A stretch of DNA of 42,732 nucleotides from Propionivibrio dicarboxylicus (GTDB taxonomy: Bacteria > Pseudomonadota > Gammaproteobacteria > Burkholderiales > Rhodocyclaceae): the NCBI RefSeq assembly GCF_900099695.1, contig NZ_FNCY01000028.1, forward strand, positions 1 to 42,732, in the 5' to 3' direction. Position 1 is the first letter of the stretch; each line of letters begins with the position of its first letter. The notes under the pieces were generated by a model. That model was not told the origin of the DNA, ran no database searches, and was given only the letters and a program-made list of their open reading frames with translations. Positions 26,004 through 33,411 of the stretch are shown in pieces. Position numbers and translations under genes: made by a program.

Positions 26004-26499
26004 CTGCGACTCCTTCTTGAAATGGAAATGGTTTTGCCCGGCATGCCAGTCGAATGCACGTGAATTCCCGGTCGAGTCGGTCGCCTCGGTTGCTCGGCGA
26101 GAGGAGATCAATCGCCGCAGCGCGGGCATCGACGCGGCCGGAATGCACACAAGCGCGCAGGCAAGAGTGCAGGCAAGAGCAGGAAAGATAACCGGGGTGT
26201 CGCGTCAAGTGGCTGACGACGCCACCGGCCGCGACTTCGGGCGTCAATCCTGGTTCATGTCTCGCGCCGGGCAAAGGCACTGATTCGCATCGCCTGGAGA
26301 ACGCCGACAACACCGCACCCTTCGTTGGTTCGAAGAAGGGGGTCAAGCGGCATTGGTGGCGAGGAGGGATATCCGTTCCGCATGCTGCCGGAACGGGTTC
26401 CCGCCTGGCGGTCGTCTCCGTTCGATGTCATGTCAAGATGCCTGAGCCGGTTCCTGAAATCCTGCCTTGAGCCGATGCTTTCCGGCCTGCGTCCGGCGT
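26004..26499. other. Intergenic, about 500 bp, between FMN dehydrogenase and cytochrome-fusion genes
   Basis: No gene is seen. The cytochrome gene's ribosome-binding site is at its left end. A short direct repeat GCAGGCAAGAG occurs twice near 26157-26180. The stretch is long for an operon gap, so the cytochrome gene may have its own promoter, but no consensus pair is obvious. Confidence 0.4.
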
Positions 26500-27711
26500 C
26501 TATACCAGGATCTTCCTCGTCGCTTTTTTCAGGTTTGGCACGCCGGTCAGCACCATCGCGTCAACAAGCTCGTTCTTCATCTTGTTGACCATCAGGGTGA
26601 CCCCCTCGGGACCGCCGCCGACAGCGCCGCGGACGAACGGCCGGCCCACCAGCACCGCGTCGGCGCCGAGGGCGAGGCACTTCAAGGCGTCGGTTCCGTA
26701 ACGGATGCCGCCATCGACGAAGATCGTGATCTTGCCCTTCAACTTGGCGGCGATCGGTGCCAGCACGTCAACGGTGGCCGGCGTGTGGTCGAGCACCCGG
26801 CCGCCGTGGTTCGAGACGACAATCGCCGCCGCGCCCGCCGCCTTGGCCATCTCGGCTTCATCCACGGTCATGACGCCTTTGACGATGAACGGCAGTTTCG
26901 ATGAGGCAGCGATTTCCTTGAGTTGCGCCAGTGTTTTCGGTTCGACCGTCTGGCCCGGAAGCGCTCTCGCTGCGCGTCCGGCCGAATCGATATCGATTCC
27001 GAAGGCAATCGCGCCGGATGCCTCGACAAGCCGCACCCGCTTGATGATCTCTTCCTGCGTCCGGGGCTTGATGATGGCGATGGCCTTGGCCTGGCTTCTC
27101 GCGATGGCCTTCAATCGCGTTTCATAGACCGTCAGCGGGTCGCCGATGCCGTCGGCGACAAAGCAGACGGTGTTGGCCGCCTTGCATCCGAACAGCATGG
27201 CCTCGATGAACTCGTCTTCGCTCATCTTGCCCGTCAAGCCCATGTTGTAGGTGGTGCCGCCGGTGCATGCCGCGAAAATCGGGAGCGAGAGATCTTGGCC
27301 CCAGAGGGAGATCGTCGTGTCCGGTTTCTTCACATCGTGGAAGGTGCGCATCTTGAACTGGATTCTGGCCAGTCCGTCGTAATTGTTGCGGAAGGCTTTG
27401 CCCGAACCGATGCCGCCAAAGCCGGGGACTTCGCCGGCACACGCGTCGCCGTTGCATTCCGGACAGACACGGCAGCGCGGGTAGAGTTTTTCGCGCGCCA
27501 CCTTCAGTACTTCTTCCAGTTTGAGCGGTTGGCCCTTCTTGGCCGTTGCTTCGGCCGCACCCGCTGCGGATGCCGCCGCTGCCGTGGTTTGGGCATTGGC
27601 TTCGTTCTTGACGAGGCTTGTCAGGGCGACAGCCCCGACGGCGGCTCCGGTGATGAAGCCGCGCCGGCTCAAACCTTCAACACGTTCTTCGTGGTGTTCT
27701 TGCTTCGACAT
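26500..27711 (-). CDS. Tat-exported FMN-dependent alpha-hydroxyacid dehydrogenase with a four-cysteine cluster
   Basis: The 403-aa product starts at 27711 behind AAAGGAGG. A twin-arginine signal is clear (SRRGFITGAAVGAVAL, Arg16-Arg17), so the folded enzyme is probably sent to the periplasm. Cys80, Cys83, Cys86 and Cys91 (CRVCPECNGDACAGE) have C-x2-C-x2-C-x4-C spacing, which could hold an iron-sulphur cluster or zinc. An FMN_dh TIM barrel follows, with FIVKGVMTVDEA and the active-site SNHGGRVLDHTPATVD (His302, Arg305). The family oxidises L-2-hydroxyacids such as lactate or glycolate. The extra cysteines are seen in homologues from anaerobes. Electrons could pass to the triheme protein encoded next. 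A GntR operator lies about 130 bp upstream. Confidence 0.88.
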   Translation of the reverse strand: MSKQEHHEERVEGLSRRGFITGAAVGAVALTSLVKNEANAQTTAAAASAAGAAEATAKKGQPLKLEEVLKVAREKLYPRCRVCPECNGDACAGEVPGFGGIGSGKAFRNNYDGLARIQFKMRTFHDVKKPDTTISLWGQDLSLPIFAACTGGTTYNMGLTGKMSEDEFIEAMLFGCKAANTVCFVADGIGDPLTVYETRLKAIARSQAKAIAIIKPRTQEEIIKRVRLVEASGAIAFGIDIDSAGRAARALPGQTVEPKTLAQLKEIAASSKLPFIVKGVMTVDEAEMAKAAGAAAIVVSNHGGRVLDHTPATVDVLAPIAAKLKGKITIFVDGGIRYGTDALKCLALGADAVLVGRPFVRGAVGGGPEGVTLMVNKMKNELVDAMVLTGVPNLKKATRKILV

Positions 27712-27842
27712 CGCTTATGCCTCCTTTAAGTTGACTCGTCGCCCATGGGATGCGATCAGGTACCGGGTTTTTCCCGAATGTGGATCCAAGAAATGCTTTC
27801 CCGCAGCATGAAGGTCGAACGGTGTCGCCTTCTATCTAGTTG

Positions 27843-27862
27843 GTATTTTGTATGCAAAATAC
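27843..27862. promoter_or_regulatory. GntR (FCD-type) operator before the FMN dehydrogenase gene
   Basis: GTATTTTGTATGCAAAATAC is a 20-bp inverted repeat with core TTGTATGCAA (27848-27857). Matching cores occur at 28998-29007 and 29200-29209, the first at the start of the FCD-type GntR gene. Confidence 0.65.
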
Positions 27863-28295
27863 ACATTATCAGAGAAGTCTGCGGCGAGCAAAGATTTTTT
27901 CGGCGTTGTGCCACTTGATCGGGGGCGTGAGTGGACGAGCGATTCATCCCTTGCCTGTCGGACACGGCTGTTCGGGTAAGCGCCCGGGCGCGTGTGCGGG
28001 AAGCCGGTTGGCCGGATGCCGCTCGGGTTGTTCCGGTGTATGTCGGGGTAATCCGGCCGGGCGGCTTCGGCCGGCGATTCAGGCGCGATTCAGGCGCGAT
28101 TCAGGCGCGATTCAGGCGCGATTCAGGCGCAGCTTGGGCGGTAGCGGTGGCGACGATGGTCGCACCGGGCGATCTGCGCGCCTGCAGTGACGCAGGGATT
28201 GCCAGGAGGAGTGGGGCGTTATGACGACGGGTCGGGGGAAAAGACCGGCAACCTCGTGTCGGGAACGGTCGTCTGGTGTTTTAGACGCAGCTTCG
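27863..28295. other. Intergenic, about 430 bp, before the end of the GntR gene
   Basis: No gene is seen. It holds the 11-bp tandem repeat at 28076-28130. The operator at 27843-27862 adjoins on the left. Confidence 0.45.
28076..28130. repeat. Five exact tandem copies of an 11-bp unit
   Basis: GATTCAGGCGC is repeated five times without a mismatch between 28076 and 28130. As 11 is not a multiple of three and no gene is evident here, it is a non-coding minisatellite, probably variable in copy number between strains. Near one helical turn per unit, it could also carry a row of protein sites on one face. Confidence 0.9.
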
Positions 28296-29003
28296 TTACG
28301 ACGCCTGGGGTTTGTCGGCCGTGCGCAATTCCGCCAGGATGATCTCTTTCTTCTGCACGATATGCTGCCGCAACATGGACGCCAGCAACTTGCCGTCCCG
28401 GGCTTCGAGGGCTTTGATCATTTCGCCGTGTTCCTGAACCGCGCGGTCCCATTTTGCCGCGTTGAGGTTCGAACGAAAGCGCAGGGCGTTGAGGCGCCGA
28501 TTGAGACCGACATAGGTCTGGCGCAAGACCGAGTTGCGCGCGGCCTCGTTGATCCGGTCATGCAGGCGCTGATTGCAGCGGTAGTACGCGGGGAGATCGT
28601 TCCGCGCGTGCAGGGCCAGCATCTCGTAGTGGAGGGCCTTGATTGCGCTCAGCTCCTCGGGCGAGATCCGTTCGCACGCCAATTCGCCGGAAAATGCTTC
28701 GAGTGCGCTCATGAGTTCGAACACTTCGCCTATTTCCGTTTCGGACATGCTTGAGACACTGGCGCCCTTGTTCGGCGTGATATCGACCAGCCCTTCCGTG
28801 GCGAGGACCTTGATCGCTTCTCGCAGGGGCGTGCGGGAGACGCCCAGCGTTTCGCACAAGGCCCGTTCGTTGAGTTTGATGCCTGGAGGCAGGATGCCTT
28901 CGACGATCAGATCCCGGATGTGGCCGACGACGTTGTCATGGAGCGCCTGTCGTTCCATCTTTGGGAGCGCCAAAGAGGTCAAGGATTTTTTTGTATTTTG
29001 CAT
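28296..29003 (-). CDS. GntR-family regulator, FCD (FadR-like) subgroup
   Basis: The ATG at 29003 gives 235 aa (MQNTKKSLTSLALPK); an ATG at 28958 (MERQALHDNVV) is an alternative. Residues ~20-85 form the GntR winged helix-turn-helix (NVVGHIRDLIVEGILPPGIKLNERALCETLGVSRTPLREAIKVLATEGLVDITPNKGA). The rest is the helical FCD effector domain, with metal-binding type His residues (LHYEMLALH, NQRLHDRINEAARN). Such proteins repress genes for organic-acid use until the acid binds. An operator-like GTATTTTGCATTCAATAC overlaps the start region, indicating autoregulation. The same core stands before the FMN dehydrogenase gene, a sensible target. Confidence 0.93.
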   Translation of the reverse strand: MQNTKKSLTSLALPKMERQALHDNVVGHIRDLIVEGILPPGIKLNERALCETLGVSRTPLREAIKVLATEGLVDITPNKGASVSSMSETEIGEVFELMSALEAFSGELACERISPEELSAIKALHYEMLALHARNDLPAYYRCNQRLHDRINEAARNSVLRQTYVGLNRRLNALRFRSNLNAAKWDRAVQEHGEMIKALEARDGKLLASMLRQHIVQKKEIILAELRTADKPQAS

Positions 29004-29010
29004 TCAATAC
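28993..29010. promoter_or_regulatory. GntR operator at the regulator's own start
   Basis: GTATTTTGCATTCAATAC with core TTGCATTCAA, one base different from the dyad TTGCATACAA. It overlaps the ATG at 29003, or lies 35 bp upstream if translation starts at 28958. Confidence 0.55.
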
Positions 29011-29196
29011 TGCGCCGCAGGGTGGTTGCCGTCCGAGCCCGAACTATACCAAAGGATGTCGTTCAGGGCATGGCCGCCGGGTCGCCGTGGCCGCCGCTCG
29101 GGGCGCGGAGCGACGGCAGCGTCATCCAGGCGTTTCCCCTGTTGGGGTCGTTGGTGATCGGCGCAAACGCGCCTCGTGGTAAGAAAGTTCACTTGC

Positions 29197-29228
29197 AACT
29201 TGCATACAAGTTACTTTTGTATTATAGT
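29197..29228 (+). promoter_or_regulatory. Promoter of the bioB leader with overlapping GntR-type operator
   Basis: TTGCAT (29200-29205) and TATAGT (29223-29228) are separated by 17 bp. The -35 element lies inside the dyad AACTTGCATACAAGTT (29197-29212), whose core TTGCATACAA is the reverse complement of the core before the FMN dehydrogenase gene. Binding there would block polymerase. Confidence 0.6.
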
Positions 29229-29274
29229 AACTACAAATGTTTCAACCTCCTGTGACCCTCGATGTAGTACCTTT

Positions 29275-29304
29275 AGCCCCATTTTTGGGGCTTTTTCTTT
29301 TTCG
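29275..29304 (+). terminator. Intrinsic terminator in the bioB leader
   Basis: AGCCCC (29275-29280) pairs with GGGGCT (29287-29292), followed by TTTTTCTTTTTC. It sits between the promoter at 29197-29228 and the bioB start at 29410. Either a short RNA of about 70 nt ends here or it acts as an attenuator. CTACA near 29231 can pair with TGTAG near 29263, a possible alternative fold. Confidence 0.75.
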
Positions 29305-29409
29305 GCTCAGGGATTTGCCTGCTGCTGCCGGACGCAAAACTGCGTATTGTCACAATTGACCAATCGCGTCCGGACGTCTAGCGTTGCGTTTTTTTCGCGC
29401 GTGACGACC

Positions 29410-30372
29410 ATGAGTGCTGAATACATCGAGGTTTTGAAACAACGGATCATCGGCGGCGGCGAGATCACGCCGGCGGAGGCGCTGGCGCTGGCGGCGACTC
29501 CCGACACCGAGGCGCTGTATGCGGCTGCCGATCAGATCCGGGCGCATTTCATGGGCAACGCGGTCGATATGTGCTCGATCCTGAACGCCCGTTCGGGACG
29601 CTGTTCGGAAGACTGCAAATGGTGCTCGCAGTCGCGTCATTTCAAGACAGGCGTGCCCGAGTATCCCCTCGTCGCCGAAGCGGAGGGCGTCGAAGCCGCC
29701 CTCGGCAACCATGCCCACGGCGTCGGTCGTTTCTCGCTGGTGACCAGCGGTCGGTTAATGAAGCCGAAACAGGTCGACCAGGCCTGCACCATTTACCGGG
29801 CAATTCGCCAGCAGTGTTCCATCCGTCTCTGCGCTTCGATGGGATTGGTCAAACGGGCCGAGTTGCAGAAGCTCTGGGATGCCGGCGTCGAACGGTATCA
29901 CTGCAATATCGAGACGGCGCCGTCGCATTTCGCCAGCCTGTGTTCGACACATAGCTTCGAGGACAAGGTGCGCACGATCCGCGATGCCCAGGCGGTGGGC
30001 ATGGCCGTCTGCAGCGGCGGTATCTTCGGCATGGGCGAAAGCATGGAACAACGGATCGAGATGGCGTTCTCGCTGCGGGAACTCGGGGTCGATTCGATTC
30101 CGATCAATATCCTGAATCCGATCGAGGGCACGCCGCTCCAGGATCAGCCGCGGCTTTCCGACGTCGAGATCCTCGTGACCATCGCTGTCTTCCGCTTCGT
30201 CAATCCGCGCGTGCACCTGCGTTTCGCCGGTGGCCGCAGCCTGATTGCCTCGATCCAGGAAAAAGCCCTGGCTGCCGGGGTGAATGCGGCCATCGTCGGC
30301 GATTACCTGACCACGCTTGGGGCCGGTGTCGAACAGGACAAGGCGATGTTCGCGCGTCTCGGCCGTTTGTAG
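29410..30372 (+). CDS. bioB: Biotin synthase (radical SAM), divergent form
   Basis: I chose the ATG at 29410 (MSAEYIEVLKQRI, 320 aa); the frame is open far upstream through the promoter and terminator. The radical-SAM motif is CSEDCKWC (Cys65, Cys69, Cys72). BioB features follow: MCSILNARSG, RLCASMGLV and VCSGGIFGMGE, where the cysteines bind the second cluster, then NILNPIEGTPL and RFAGGRSL. The usual YNHNLDTS segment is YHCNIETAPSHF, a departure from the enterobacterial enzyme seen in more distant BioB groups. It inserts sulphur into dethiobiotin in the cytoplasm. No other bio gene is nearby. A BioB-like enzyme with another substrate is a minor alternative. Confidence 0.85.
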   Translation: MSAEYIEVLKQRIIGGGEITPAEALALAATPDTEALYAAADQIRAHFMGNAVDMCSILNARSGRCSEDCKWCSQSRHFKTGVPEYPLVAEAEGVEAALGNHAHGVGRFSLVTSGRLMKPKQVDQACTIYRAIRQQCSIRLCASMGLVKRAELQKLWDAGVERYHCNIETAPSHFASLCSTHSFEDKVRTIRDAQAVGMAVCSGGIFGMGESMEQRIEMAFSLRELGVDSIPINILNPIEGTPLQDQPRLSDVEILVTIAVFRFVNPRVHLRFAGGRSLIASIQEKALAAGVNAAIVGDYLTTLGAGVEQDKAMFARLGRL

Positions 30373-30852
30373 CTCCTTGCCGGACGCTACGCCGGGCGGC
30401 TGCTTTCCCCGGCGTTCCGGCGAGCTTCGGCGACGGGGATGGCAAAGGTTATCAACAGCGGTGTTTTGGCCTTCCCCGGCTGTTCCCGAGGGCGGGTTTT
30501 TCCACTGTTTTTTTTCGATCACCCTGATTTGATTGGGGTTTGTGATGATCGGGAATGGTTTTTACTGACGGATGAGTCAGTCACTGCGCTCGGCGGAAAT
30601 CCCCGTGGTTCAAGGTTTTCAGACAATTGCCCCGGGCGATCCCGGGCGCCCTGGGCCGGCATTATCGAGGGGCGGCGAAAGTTTCCGGCGGTTTTTTCGT
30701 CCGGCTGCCTAAAAAATAGGCGAACGACTTCATGGCATGGCCGTTGGTGAGATTTGGACCGTATTCCACAGAGTTATCCACAGAAAAAGTGGATGGTCGA
30801 AAAGTCAAGAGGGCGTGCGAAAAAAAGTCGAAAACCTGGGCTTTTGGCGGGC
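30373..30852. other. Intergenic, 480 bp, after bioB
   Basis: No gene is seen. A long GC-rich hairpin follows bioB (GCCGGAC near 30379 with GTTCCGGC near 30423, inner GCCGGG/CCCGGC) without a T-tract. One perfect DnaA box TTATCCACA (30774-30782) and one near match TTATCAACA (30449-30457) occur. Several T-runs are present. The stretch separates the ends of two converging transcripts. Confidence 0.45.
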
Positions 30853-31452
30853 TCAGTGTTGCGTATCGTAGCGCTGTGTGAGGTGCAGAATTTCGCCCGT
30901 GGCGGCGAAGGTGCGCACGAGTTCTGCCATCTCCGCCGTTTCGTGGCGGGTCAATTCCCCGCCGCCCAGTCGTTCGCCACGATAGCCGTTCACAATGAGT
31001 GTCGTCCGCCGTTTGAAGTCGGCGGCGTCGATCAGGCTGGCGGCGCACCGTGTCTGCAGGAAAAGCGTGACGTCGTTGATGAAGAGAATGTCGCGTTCCG
31101 GGCGCAAGGCGGCGATCAGTGCGTCGATGATCCCGGCATTGCGCGTGGCCTTGTCCAGTGCTTCGGCGTCCGAACTCGAGCTGAGTCGCGGCGGTACAAG
31201 GTGGGCGCGCAGGTCGAGCACGCCGCTGTCGGGTGGCGGGCGGAGTTCGCCGCCGACGCCGCGCAGGCCGCGGGCCTTGGCCAGGTCCGGCGGAATCGTC
31301 GGCGCCATGTCGATCAGCGCAATCCGCTGCCCCAGGCCTTGATGGCAGAGTTCTTCAAGCCAGCGCCTGCATTGGGTGGTCTTGCCGGTATTGACCTCGC
31401 CGATGACGAGGATGCGCCGGCCGAGTGGCGTGGCGCCCGCCGCCTCCGTCAT
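30853..31452 (-). CDS. P-loop NTPase coupled to an MFS transporter
   Basis: The ATG at 31452 overlaps the stop of the transporter gene (ATGA), so translation is coupled; 199 aa. Walker A is GEVNTGKTT (residues 18-26) straight after the first strand RRILVI. A second strand reads RIALIDMAPTIPPDL and a possible Walker B strand reads RDILFINDVT. The arrangement resembles small Clp1/MipZ-like or GTPase-type P-loop proteins, but I cannot name the family. No membrane segment. Coupling to a transporter suggests a role in the same pathway or in transporter control. It follows the transporter in a two-gene operon. Confidence 0.75.
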   Translation of the reverse strand: MTEAAGATPLGRRILVIGEVNTGKTTQCRRWLEELCHQGLGQRIALIDMAPTIPPDLAKARGLRGVGGELRPPPDSGVLDLRAHLVPPRLSSSSDAEALDKATRNAGIIDALIAALRPERDILFINDVTLFLQTRCAASLIDAADFKRRTTLIVNGYRGERLGGGELTRHETAEMAELVRTFAATGEILHLTQRYDTQH

Positions 31453-32699
31453 TGCTTCGTCTCGCGTGCTGCGGTGCCGGCATAGGTTTCGGGCAGCAGC
31501 AGGAGCATGACGGTGCCGGCCAGGTAGATGCCGCTGGTGACGAGCAGGCCGGTCTGCAGGCCGTAGACCTTGCCGATCGTGCCGATCGTGAAGGGCGCCA
31601 GGATGGCGCCGATGCGGCCCATGTTCCAGCAGAAGCCACCGGCATAGGCGCGTACCTGTTCGGGGAAGAGCTCGGCATAGTAGGCGCCGAGAATGCCGCC
31701 GGAGCCGCACAGGCCGAAGCCGACGACGGCACCCCACCAGAACAGGAAGTTCGGATTGTCGACGACGATATAGAGCGTGATCGCGACAGCGCACAGCAGG
31801 AATGCGACCATCATGGCGCGACGGCGGCCGATCTTGTCGGCGAGCAGACCGAAGAACTGGAAGCCGAAGAACATGCCGACATACATGACAACGGAAAAGC
31901 CGAGCATGGTGGCGACGTCGAGCCCGCGTTCGCGGGTGAGGAAGGTCGGGATCCAGAAGGCGGCGCCCCAATAGCCGGCGAGGTTGACGATGCTTACCAG
32001 CGAGGCCGGCAGGGTGATGCGCGCGAGTCCCTTGGCGAAGATTGTCGTCAGTCCGACTTTTTCCGACGGCGCGACGTGCTCGGGACGGGTTTCCTTGGTG
32101 CTGGCCGGAATCAGCCGGTACACGACGAGGGCAAGTGGAATCGAAACGGCGCCGAAGGCGAACAGCAAGCGCCAGTCGAAAGCGATGACCGAGCGGCCGA
32201 CAGCGGAGGCGACGACGGCGCCGATGGCGAAGCTGCTGAAGACGAAGGAAGCGGCGCGGCCGCGATAGCCGGGCGACCAGTGTTCGGCGATCAGCGCCGA
32301 GCAGGGGCCCCAGACGCCGCCGATGGCGAGTCCGGTGAAGAAGCGCAGGACCATCCATGACGACCAGGTGTCGACGAAATAGACGCCACCCATGCCGACG
32401 CCGAGCCAGACCAGCGCGAGCACGAGCGAGAAGCGGCGGCCACGGTTTTCGGCGATCAGCCCAAAGACGATGCTGCCGAGCATGGCGCCGAGCGCGGTGG
32501 CCGAACCGAGCAGTCCGCCGTCCGGCAGCGAGATGGCGAGGACCTTGAGCAGCACCGGCATGGCGATGGCTAGCACCATGAGGTCGTAGCTGTCGAAAAG
32601 GTAAGCGATGAAGCCGGCCCAGAGGACCTTCCAGCGATGCGTGGAGCCTCGGGCAATATCGTTTTGCGGCGCGCTGATCGACAGGGTGTGCGTAGTCAT
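31449..32699 (-). CDS. MFS transporter, aromatic/organic acid:H+ symporter-like
   Basis: The 416-aa product has 12 hydrophobic helices in two groups of six. After helix 1 (WAGFIAYLFDSYDLMVLAIAMP) the Asp in FDSYDL matches the acid symporter subgroup (PcaK/ShiA-like, DGYD). The loop between helices 2 and 3 reads GLIAENRGRRF, an MFS signature, and its counterpart in the second half is LLADKIGRRRAM. The LPET motif (LLLPETYAG) comes after helix 12. It probably imports a carboxylic acid with protons across the inner membrane. It is first in a pair with the P-loop NTPase. Substrate not deducible. Confidence 0.9.
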   Translation of the reverse strand: MTTHTLSISAPQNDIARGSTHRWKVLWAGFIAYLFDSYDLMVLAIAMPVLLKVLAISLPDGGLLGSATALGAMLGSIVFGLIAENRGRRFSLVLALVWLGVGMGGVYFVDTWSSWMVLRFFTGLAIGGVWGPCSALIAEHWSPGYRGRAASFVFSSFAIGAVVASAVGRSVIAFDWRLLFAFGAVSIPLALVVYRLIPASTKETRPEHVAPSEKVGLTTIFAKGLARITLPASLVSIVNLAGYWGAAFWIPTFLTRERGLDVATMLGFSVVMYVGMFFGFQFFGLLADKIGRRRAMMVAFLLCAVAITLYIVVDNPNFLFWWGAVVGFGLCGSGGILGAYYAELFPEQVRAYAGGFCWNMGRIGAILAPFTIGTIGKVYGLQTGLLVTSGIYLAGTVMLLLLPETYAGTAARETKQ

Positions 32700-32823
32700 T
32701 CGGAGGCAGTAAGGGCGGGTTGTCGGAAGGAACGGTATTTTTCCACAAAATACGATGGCGTTTCATCCATTATGGCGCCAAGGTTTTTGTCCGCGACGGC
32801 GCCGCTTTTGTTAGACTGAATGC

Positions 32824-33342
32824 ATGAACATGATCATCAGCGCCATTTCCTTTGCTGCCGAGAAGCACCGCAGCCAGCGGCGAAAGGATATCGAGGCCTC
32901 ACCTTACATCAACCATCCGATCGCGCTGGCGAACATTCTCGCCAACGAGGCCGGCATTGAGGACGAGAAGGTGCTGGTGGCCGCGATCCTGCACGACACG
33001 ATCGAGGATACCGAAACGAGCGCCGAGGAACTGGCCGCGCTGTTCGGCGACGAGGTGACGGCGATCGTGCTTGAGGTCAGTGATGACAAATCGCTACCCA
33101 AGGCCGAGCGCAAGCGGCTCCAGATCGAGCACGCACCGACGATCAGTCGTCGCGCCAAACTCGTGAAATTGGCCGACAAGACCGCCAATCTCCGCGATAT
33201 CACGGCGAGCCCGCCGGCCGGTTGGTCGTTGCAGCGGCAGCGCGAATATTTCGACTGGGCCAAGGCCGTCGTCGATGGTTTGCGCGGGATTCACCAGACG
33301 CTCGAACGTCTCTTCGACGAGGCCTGGAAACACCGGCCCTGA
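32824..33342 (+). CDS. MESH1-like HD hydrolase, probable small alarmone (ppGpp) hydrolase
   Basis: The 172-aa protein is a single HD domain matching the hydrolase half of SpoT/Rel and metazoan MESH1: [25 protein letters not shown] (His31), [13 protein letters not shown] (His57-Asp58, Glu61-Asp62) and [14 protein letters not shown] (Asp118). These are the manganese ligands and catalytic acids that remove the 3'-pyrophosphate of (p)ppGpp. There is no synthetase, TGS or ACT domain. It is a single gene between the MFS pair and the caspase operon. Action on NADPH, shown for MESH1, is an alternative. No strong ribosome-binding site was seen; a second ATG lies two codons downstream. Confidence 0.9.
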   Translation: MNMIISAISFAAEKHRSQRRKDIEASPYINHPIALANILANEAGIEDEKVLVAAILHDTIEDTETSAEELAALFGDEVTAIVLEVSDDKSLPKAERKRLQIEHAPTISRRAKLVKLADKTANLRDITASPPAGWSLQRQREYFDWAKAVVDGLRGIHQTLERLFDEAWKHRP

Positions 33343-33411
33343 GGCGCTAGCTGCAGTGTTGTCGCGAGTGATGCACGATTAGGTGTGATGCCTGCTCGTC
33401 ATGACTTTTGA

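Noticed and set aside
26157-26180. GCAGGCAAGAG direct repeat as an operator
   Set aside because: Only two adjacent copies with no dyad and no link to a regulator; likely a simple slippage duplication.
28296-29003. The regulator as a fatty-acid FadR
   Set aside because: It has the FCD domain but no neighbouring fatty-acid genes. Operator cores at a hydroxyacid dehydrogenase gene point to organic-acid control instead.
30449-30782. DnaA boxes TTATCAACA and TTATCCACA as a replication origin
   Set aside because: Only one perfect and one near-match box, 325 bp apart, with no AT-rich 13-mers and no dnaA, dnaN, gyrB or parAB nearby. Chance or a minor DnaA-binding site is more likely.
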